Assembly: GCA_029856635.1 (NCBI GenBank)
Contig: JAHKLH010000115.1
Location: 1-5,454 of the forward strand
Source: Candidatus Njordarchaeota archaeon
GTDB taxonomy: Archaea; Asgardarchaeota; Njordarchaeia; Njordarchaeales; JAHKLH01
Direction of reading: 5' to 3'
DNA: 5,454 nt
This document shows, piece after piece, positions 5,263 through 5,454 of the stretch (positions within the stretch are counted from its first letter, which is position 1; every line of letters begins with the position of its first letter). The notes below the pieces were generated by a model, which saw only the letters and a program-made list of their open reading frames with translations, ran no database searches and was not told where the DNA came from. Made by a program: the position numbers and the translations under genes.

Positions 5263-5454
5263 ACGCTCATGACGACTTTTTTGCACATTTTCATTTGAGG
5301 AATTTCTCGTTTTATCTGGTTTAAATTTGAATGGTAGATGGCTTGGATTTTTGCATGCAATTAAAGAAATCGATAAGCCTGCATTAAATTTTTTGATTAA
5401 ACAAACGGCGAAATCAGGAAAACTCAAAAAGCGCAAAGGAGTCGTCAAGAGCGT
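5263..5454. mobile_element. MITE-like degenerate palindrome with terminal inverted repeats, cut by the window edge
   Basis: The left end (5263-5287) and the reverse complement of the right end (5454-5430) align closely: both read ACGCTC-N-TGACGACT-NN-TTTGC. Similarity continues inward: AAATTTGAATG (5323-5333) against CATTAAATTT (5382-5391), and GGCTT (5340-5344) against AAGCC (5375-5379). The element pivots on the perfect palindrome TTGCATGCAA (5351-5360). The whole stretch would fold into one long imperfect hairpin. This fits a miniature inverted-repeat element or a collapsed IS end. Open frames on both strands (minus 5230-5448 from a TTG; plus 5273-5454) are explained by the symmetry and are not called as genes. 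The right boundary may extend past the window; no target duplication can be checked. Confidence 0.6.

Noticed and set aside
5230..5448. 72-residue minus-strand frame at the right end
   Set aside because: It starts at a TTG, has no ribosome site, and lies almost wholly inside the degenerate palindrome, whose symmetry opens frames on both strands.
5273..5454. Plus-strand frame reading FSFEEFLVLSGLNLNGRW and continuing off the right edge, reachable from ATG 5269 if one T of the T6 run is dropped
   Set aside because: Protein-like in composition and possibly an IS remnant, but it has no legal start and coincides with the palindrome. Sequence beyond 5454 would be needed to call a gene.

Overview
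The window looks like archaeal chromosome. It is AT-rich, and both well-placed start codons sit just behind motifs complementary to the extreme 3' end of 16S rRNA (GGTGAT and GTGATC, only 3-4 bases before ATG), a spacing typical of archaea. AT-rich TATA-like stretches, frequent ATA and AGA/AGG codons, and two exported proteins rich in N-X-S/T sequons fit as well. A TACK-type or Asgard-type archaeon is possible, but I cannot place it more precisely. Bacterial origin is less likely but not excluded.

Layout. (1) Positions 1-1318, minus strand: N-terminal 439 residues of a secreted clostripain-family (C11) cysteine protease, running off the left edge. (2) Positions 1319-1938: a 620-base intergenic region with the protease promoter, a nested inverted-repeat element whose GC-rich tips recur three times, a doubtful 54-codon Cys-containing ORF, and the promoter of the next gene. 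(3) Positions 1939-2979, plus strand: a membrane protein with a sensor-kinase-like 7TM layout and a cytoplasmic C-terminal domain of probable longin/roadblock type. Its first membrane helix is encoded upstream of the only legal start codon, so the 5' end is broken, misassembled or unconventionally initiated. (4) Positions 2980-3169: a convergent gap with oligo-T tracts for both strands. (5) Positions 3170-5116, minus strand: a complete 648-residue cell-surface protein with signal peptide, C39-like cysteine protease domain, a stalk of beta-sandwich/Ig-like domains, a C-terminal membrane anchor and a basic tail. (6) Positions 5117-5262: upstream region with little recognisable apart from the ribosome binding site. 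(7) Positions 5263-5454: a degenerate palindrome about 192 bases long with well-matched ends, probably a MITE-like hairpin or an IS remnant, reaching the right edge.

Taken together, two unrelated cysteine ectoproteases of different clans lie on the same strand around a divergently transcribed 7TM receptor-like protein. A surface proteolysis/sensing locus is a reasonable hypothesis, but the genes are not in one operon and nothing in the sequence proves they cooperate.
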